This document shows positions 5,900 to 7,729 of a stretch of 7,729 bases of DNA, piece after piece. The translations under genes were made by a program, and so were the position numbers. Source of the stretch: Clostridia bacterium (GTDB lineage Bacteria; Bacillota; Clostridia; Oscillospirales; Acutalibacteraceae); assembly GCA_900768035.1 (NCBI GenBank), contig CAAGBH010000106.1:1-7729 (forward strand), written 5' to 3'. The notes beneath the pieces were generated by a model, which worked only from the letters and a program-made list of their open reading frames with translations, did not search any database and was not told where the DNA came from. Each line of letters opens with the position of its first letter. Position 1 is the stretch's first letter.

Positions 5900-6301
5900 T
5901 TAATCTTTGTTTTTCATATTTTCTGCCATAGCGGTAAGCAGTTTTATCTGTTCAATAGAAAGTGTGCTTGCGGTTTTATGCAGTGCGTTTAAAGAATCGA
6001 ATTTAGAAAGGTCTACGGTAGCGGTATCGGCGCCCTCCGGACCTTCGAAACTATATACGGTCTGCTTCTCTAAATAGGGGAGCGGATTTTTTATATCTTC
6101 GTTAAGAACATTTGTTCCAGTGAGCAGATATTCTGTTGAAACATTAAAATAATTAGCAACTTTTCTTAAAGTAGCTGCGTGCGGGATTGAACCGTTTTTC
6201 CATTTGGTTGCAGTAGCATTTGACAAACCAATGTTAGCACACATCGCATTTGGAGAAACGTTATTTTTAGCACATAAATCAAGAATGTTATCCCAAAACA
6301 T
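5900..6301 (-). CDS. XRE/Cro-CI family repressor (ImmR-like)
   Basis: The 133-residue protein has an N-terminal helix-turn-helix domain at about 5-61: NILDLCAKNNVSPNAMCANI, then the recognition region LSNATATKWKNGSIPHAATL and the usual closing VANYFNVSTEYLLTG. The rest is a linker (EGPEGADTATVDLSKF) and a helical tail, without a peptidase or sensor domain. The ATG at 6301 has an AAAGGA site eight bases upstream. By position it is the master repressor of the element. It is divergent from a small membrane-protein gene, and the gap holds two face-to-face promoters covered by AGTTA repeats that are the likely binding sites. The downstream ImmA-like protein is the expected partner, although its active site is altered. 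Direct autoregulation is inferred from the repeats in its own promoter. Confidence 0.88.
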   Translation of the reverse strand: MFWDNILDLCAKNNVSPNAMCANIGLSNATATKWKNGSIPHAATLRKVANYFNVSTEYLLTGTNVLNEDIKNPLPYLEKQTVYSFEGPEGADTATVDLSKFDSLNALHKTASTLSIEQIKLLTAMAENMKNKD

Positions 6302-6321
6302 AATTACACGTCCTTTCGTTA

Positions 6322-6411
6322 AAAGTTATAAAAGTTAGTTTTAAATTTGTTAAAGTTAGATAAACTTTTGAAAAAGTTAGAATTTCAGTTGACAAAGTTA
6401 GCGAAGTTAGA
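6322..6411. repeat. Operator array: six AGTTA direct repeats over divergent promoters
   Basis: AGTTA begins at 6324, 6333, 6354, 6375, 6396 and 6405, giving spacings 9, 21, 21, 21 and 9. The surrounding consensus is AAAGTTAGA. An inverted AACTTT (6363-6368) lies near the middle. The close pair on each side falls within one promoter, and 21 bases equal two helical turns. This fits cooperative binding of the XRE repressor along one DNA face. Confidence 0.75.
6325..6353 (-). promoter_or_regulatory. Promoter of the XRE repressor
   Basis: On the minus strand TTAACA (6348-6353), a 17-base spacer and TATAAC (6325-6330). AGTTA repeats lie on the -10, in the spacer and just upstream of the -35, which suggests autorepression. 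Confidence 0.65.
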
Positions 6412-6417
6412 TATTAT
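6389..6417 (+). promoter_or_regulatory. Strong repressed promoter of the rightward genes
   Basis: TTGACA (6389-6394), a 17-base spacer and TATTAT (6412-6417). Two AGTTA repeats occupy the spacer, so repressor binding would block RNA polymerase directly. This is the best promoter in the window and probably the induced lytic-type promoter of the element. Confidence 0.8.
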
Positions 6418-6481
6418 ATAACCGTAGTGGTAAGCACACGAACATTATAACACGGCAAAGAAAATATTGCAAGGTGGGGAA

Positions 6482-6664
6482 ATGAAAGTAATCATTCGAA
6501 CTGAAAAAGAGTTAACGAAAGAAGAAAGACGATGCTACAGCAAAACGCATCCGGGCGAAAGATTGTGTTTTAGGCTCAGGTATCCTAATTTCCCATTGGT
6601 TGTATCGTGGTTAAGTTTGATAGTGAGCATTATGGTGTTAATTATTGAACTATATTACATCTAA
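6482..6664 (+). CDS. Small single-span membrane protein (60 aa)
   Basis: The product starts MKVIIRTEKELTKEERRCYS, has a charged, mostly basic N-terminal part with SKTHPGERLCFRLRYPNF, and one membrane span at about residues 38-57 ending ELYYI. I chose ATG 6482 because AGGTGGGG (6471-6478) is a good ribosome binding site; an in-frame TTG at 6467 lies upstream of it and would use none. It is the first gene after the strong repressed promoter, so it is made when the repressor is lifted. Function is unknown. Its last 15 bases overlap the 3' end of the opposite gene, and no terminator is seen. Confidence 0.65.
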   Translation: MKVIIRTEKELTKEERRCYSKTHPGERLCFRLRYPNFPLVVSWLSLIVSIMVLIIELYYI

Positions 6665-6961
6665 TATGGAAAGAATCAGGTGAGTCAGAGAAATCAAAAT
6701 CGCTACAAACGAAATGATAATAGGAAGAACGGTTTTAATGTTTTCTTTTTTATTATTATGAAGTTCTGATTTTCCAAGTTCGGTAATTTTGTAGCACGGC
6801 CTGGAAGAGCCAGTTGGATTCGGTTTTGAAGAAATGAATTTTTTATTACGTAAGTAAAATAATATTTCTTTTTCGTCAGCAGAAAGATTTGAGTAATCAA
6901 ACAAACCTGTTTTTTCAATTTCTTTTAAAAGTTTGACTTGTTGGTTATTTATTTTTATCAC
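6650..6961 (-). CDS. Winged-helix-like protein with C-terminal membrane hairpin (about 103 aa)
   Basis: Residues 1-68 look like a small winged helix-turn-helix domain: helices in NQQVKLLKEIEKTGLFDYSNLSADEKEILFYL, a wing-like CYKITELGKSELHNN (Y.IT.LGK is the usual end of such domains). A membrane span follows at about 77-102 (TVLPIIISFVAILISLTHLI and on). DNA-binding domains with hydrophobic tails of this type occur in clostridial mobile elements, but I cannot name the family. The start is uncertain: GTG at 6961 is the first usable codon but has no ribosome binding site before it; GAGGTGA spans the GTG itself and could serve an ATA at 6952-6950 instead, or the mRNA may be leaderless. A rightward promoter overlaps this start. 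Confidence 0.6.
   Translation of the reverse strand: MIKINNQQVKLLKEIEKTGLFDYSNLSADEKEILFYLRNKKFISSKPNPTGSSRPCYKITELGKSELHNNKKENIKTVLPIIISFVAILISLTHLILSILDVI
6933..6961 (+). promoter_or_regulatory. Candidate promoter of the structured leader
   Basis: TTGACT (6933-6938), a 17-base spacer and TATCAC (6956-6961). Transcription would begin near 6968, a few bases before the folded block. It lies within the first codons of the opposite-strand winged-helix gene. The -10 has only four consensus bases. Confidence 0.4.
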
Positions 6962-6975
6962 CTCGCAATATTAAA

Positions 6976-7215
6976 ATGCAAACCCGAACAACCATCACCG
7001 AGTGGTGTTTTCACTCGGCAAAGGTTGGGTACAAGCTCGTTTTTACAATGCATGGCCATTTGAATGGAAGTGGTGGTCCATTCGGCCGTCAAAAAACACT
7101 TAACTTTACATTGCAAGCAGTCGTTGTGTGTACCGCACACCTGACGTTATCGGGCGCACAGGGTTTTGACGATGAAATGAATATGAATATTGCGCCGTCT
7201 GGAATGCAAAGTTGA
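6976..7215 (+). ncRNA. Highly structured non-coding block, probable leader RNA
   Basis: The 307 bases between genes (6962-7268) hold three folded domains in order. First, CCGAGTG (6998-7004) pairs with CACTCGG (7012-7018) under an outer AACC/GGTT stem. Second, GAATGGA (7062-7068) pairs with TCCATTC (7077-7083), flanked by GGCC on both sides. Third, a three-part closing stem AACTTT, CATT, CAG (7102-7120) with CTG, AATG, AAAGTT (7199-7213) encloses two hairpins, GTGTG/CACAC (7126-7140) and GGCGCA/TGCGCC (7153-7196). The first loop GTGTTTT (7005-7011) is complementary to AAAACAC (7093-7099), a possible pseudoknot. No terminator separates it from the gene at 7269, so it may be a regulatory leader. 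A single-strand DNA origin or transfer origin is an alternative. I match it to no known RNA family. Confidence 0.5.
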
Positions 7216-7268
7216 GAGAATAGGACAAATTTTGAATTTCATAATCTTGAAAAAGGGGGGTATGAATC

Positions 7269-7574
7269 ATGGCAATTAAACCAGGGTATAAGAGGCTCAA
7301 AGAGTTTGATTATCTAACGGAACTGTCAGAAAAGGCGAGAGAAGCGTTGGATATACCCGAAGATGCCGAAGTTGTTAATATAACGGATAATTTTCGACAA
7401 GGCGGACCGATAGTCGTTTCTTATACGAGGAAAACCACCGATGCACAACGTGAACACAATCGCAAGAGACTGCAGTATGCCATAGATTCGGCGTTTGACG
7501 ACATAATCGAACGCTGTGAAAAAGACCCGATATTTTTTGAGGGGCTAAAGCAGAGGTTAGGCATTGTGAGTTGA
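7269..7574 (+). CDS. Conserved-looking hypothetical protein (101 aa)
   Basis: The product begins MAIKPGYKRLKEFDYLTELS and is soluble and charged. An N-terminal helical part (8-27) is followed by DIPEDAEVVNITDNF, a short strand PIVVSYTRK, and a long amphipathic helix-rich tail with REHNRKRLQYAIDSAFDDII and ECKD-like charges, ending LKQRLGIVS. No domain or motif is recognised. The start is ATG 7269 with GGGGGG (7255-7260) eight bases upstream. An out-of-frame ATG at 7262 lies only one base after that G run and stops within five codons. It follows the long folded block without a terminator, so that block is probably its leader. Confidence 0.7.
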   Translation: MAIKPGYKRLKEFDYLTELSEKAREALDIPEDAEVVNITDNFRQGGPIVVSYTRKTTDAQREHNRKRLQYAIDSAFDDIIERCEKDPIFFEGLKQRLGIVS

Positions 7575-7608
7575 ATTATGGAAATGGGATGGTTTAGTTG
7601 AATTATAT

Positions 7609-7663
7609 AAAAAAGTCGCCCACGGAGACGGAAACTCCGATAAGCGACAAAGAAATATTAACT
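7609..7663 (-). ncRNA. Candidate counter-transcribed small RNA (about 55 nt)
   Basis: A good minus-strand promoter would start this RNA near 7663, and an intrinsic terminator ends it at 7609. On the minus strand GTCGC (7648-7644) pairs with GCGAC (7619-7615), with an internal loop, then CGGAG/CTCCG around TTTCCGT, followed by six T residues. No protein fits in this length. It is antisense to the leader of the gene starting at 7698, the layout of antisense RNAs that limit replication initiator synthesis in plasmids. Confidence 0.5.
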
Positions 7664-7669
7664 AATTAG

Positions 7670-7698
7670 ATTCTAACAGGAAAGGACAAAAAAGTCAA
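7670..7698 (-). promoter_or_regulatory. Promoter of the counter-transcript
   Basis: On the minus strand TTGACT (7693-7698), a 17-base spacer and TAGAAT (7670-7675), ten of twelve consensus bases. Its -35 touches the ATG of the plus-strand gene at 7698. Confidence 0.6.
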
Positions 7699-7729
7699 TG
7701 GATAGTTTTATTTTAATCGACAGTGTGAC
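7698..7729 (+). CDS. Start of a gene cut by the right edge
   Basis: Ten codons are visible, MDSFILIDSV. AGGAAAGGA (7678-7686) lies upstream, spaced 11 bases, slightly long. The FILIDSV opening is reminiscent of the short beta strand at the start of Rep_trans/MobT-type rolling-circle initiators, but ten residues cannot establish that. The antisense RNA in its leader is consistent with a replication or copy-control gene. The product is unknown. Confidence 0.35.
   Translation, partial: MDSFILIDSV

Noticed and set aside
6976..7215. Plus-strand 79-residue frame over the folded block
   Set aside because: No binding site or recognisable protein; the stem constraints explain the sequence better. 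Overlapping minus-strand frames at 6958-7140 and 7106-7300 fail for the same reason.
7615..7648. Terminator for the plus-strand 101-residue gene
   Set aside because: On the plus strand the stem is followed by AAAGAAATATT, without a T run; the T run lies only on the minus strand.
7670..7686. CTAACAGG resembling the nick region of ICEBs1/Tn916-type transfer origins
   Set aside because: The flanking C-run/G-run inverted repeat of those origins is absent; the bases are explained by the minus-strand promoter and the ribosome binding site.
1..7729. CRISPR arrays, tRNA genes, rRNA, insertion sequences
   Set aside because: No regularly spaced repeats with unique spacers, no cloverleaf or rRNA-like stretches and no transposase were seen.

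Overview
The window looks like low-GC Clostridia chromosome, probably a gut Oscillospirales or Lachnospirales-type organism. The evidence is AT-rich codon use, AGGAGG-type ribosome binding sites, sigma-A promoters with 17-base spacers, many U-tailed terminators, and a family mix (FtsX-type permease, Rpe, a MecA-like adaptor, a cysteine-rich clostridial protein, a large serine recombinase). No species can be named from the sequence.

Left part, 1-2830, is ordinary host chromosome: the 3' end of an ABC transporter permease, rpe with its own promoter and terminator, a convergent MecA-like gene whose 3' end overlaps rpe and carries the rpe terminator inside its coding sequence, a possible 37-residue membrane peptide, and a cysteine-rich protein gene on the minus strand that lacks its proper 5' end.

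Near 2820-2850 the sequence changes to a mobile element that runs off the right edge. Its first gene is a 501-residue large serine recombinase on the minus strand, whose last codons overlap the broken end of the cysteine-rich gene. The simplest reading is that the element integrated into that gene, with the gene's 5' part beyond base 7729. If the cysteine-rich protein belongs to the spore, which is not proven, this would resemble elements that interrupt sporulation genes, such as skin in sigK.

The element's control region, 5007-6664, has an XRE repressor and an ImmA/IrrE-like protein next to it, as in ICEBs1-type immR/immA modules. Here the protease motif reads HKIGH instead of HExxH, and the domain is joined to a membrane segment and a cysteine-containing C-terminal domain. 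The repressor is divergent from a small membrane-protein gene. Between them lie two face-to-face promoters covered by six AGTTA repeats spaced 9-21-21-21-9. Two tandem Spo0A-box-like sites abut the promoter of the ImmA-like gene.

The element also holds three unannotated RNA candidates: a roughly 170-nt transcript at 4460-4632 with its own promoter, long stem and UUCG terminator; a highly folded roughly 240-nt block at 6976-7215, probably the leader of a 101-residue protein gene; and a roughly 55-nt counter-transcript at 7609-7663 whose promoter overlaps the start codon of a gene entering at the right edge. The last arrangement recalls antisense-controlled replication genes. These assignments rest on reading the sequence only.
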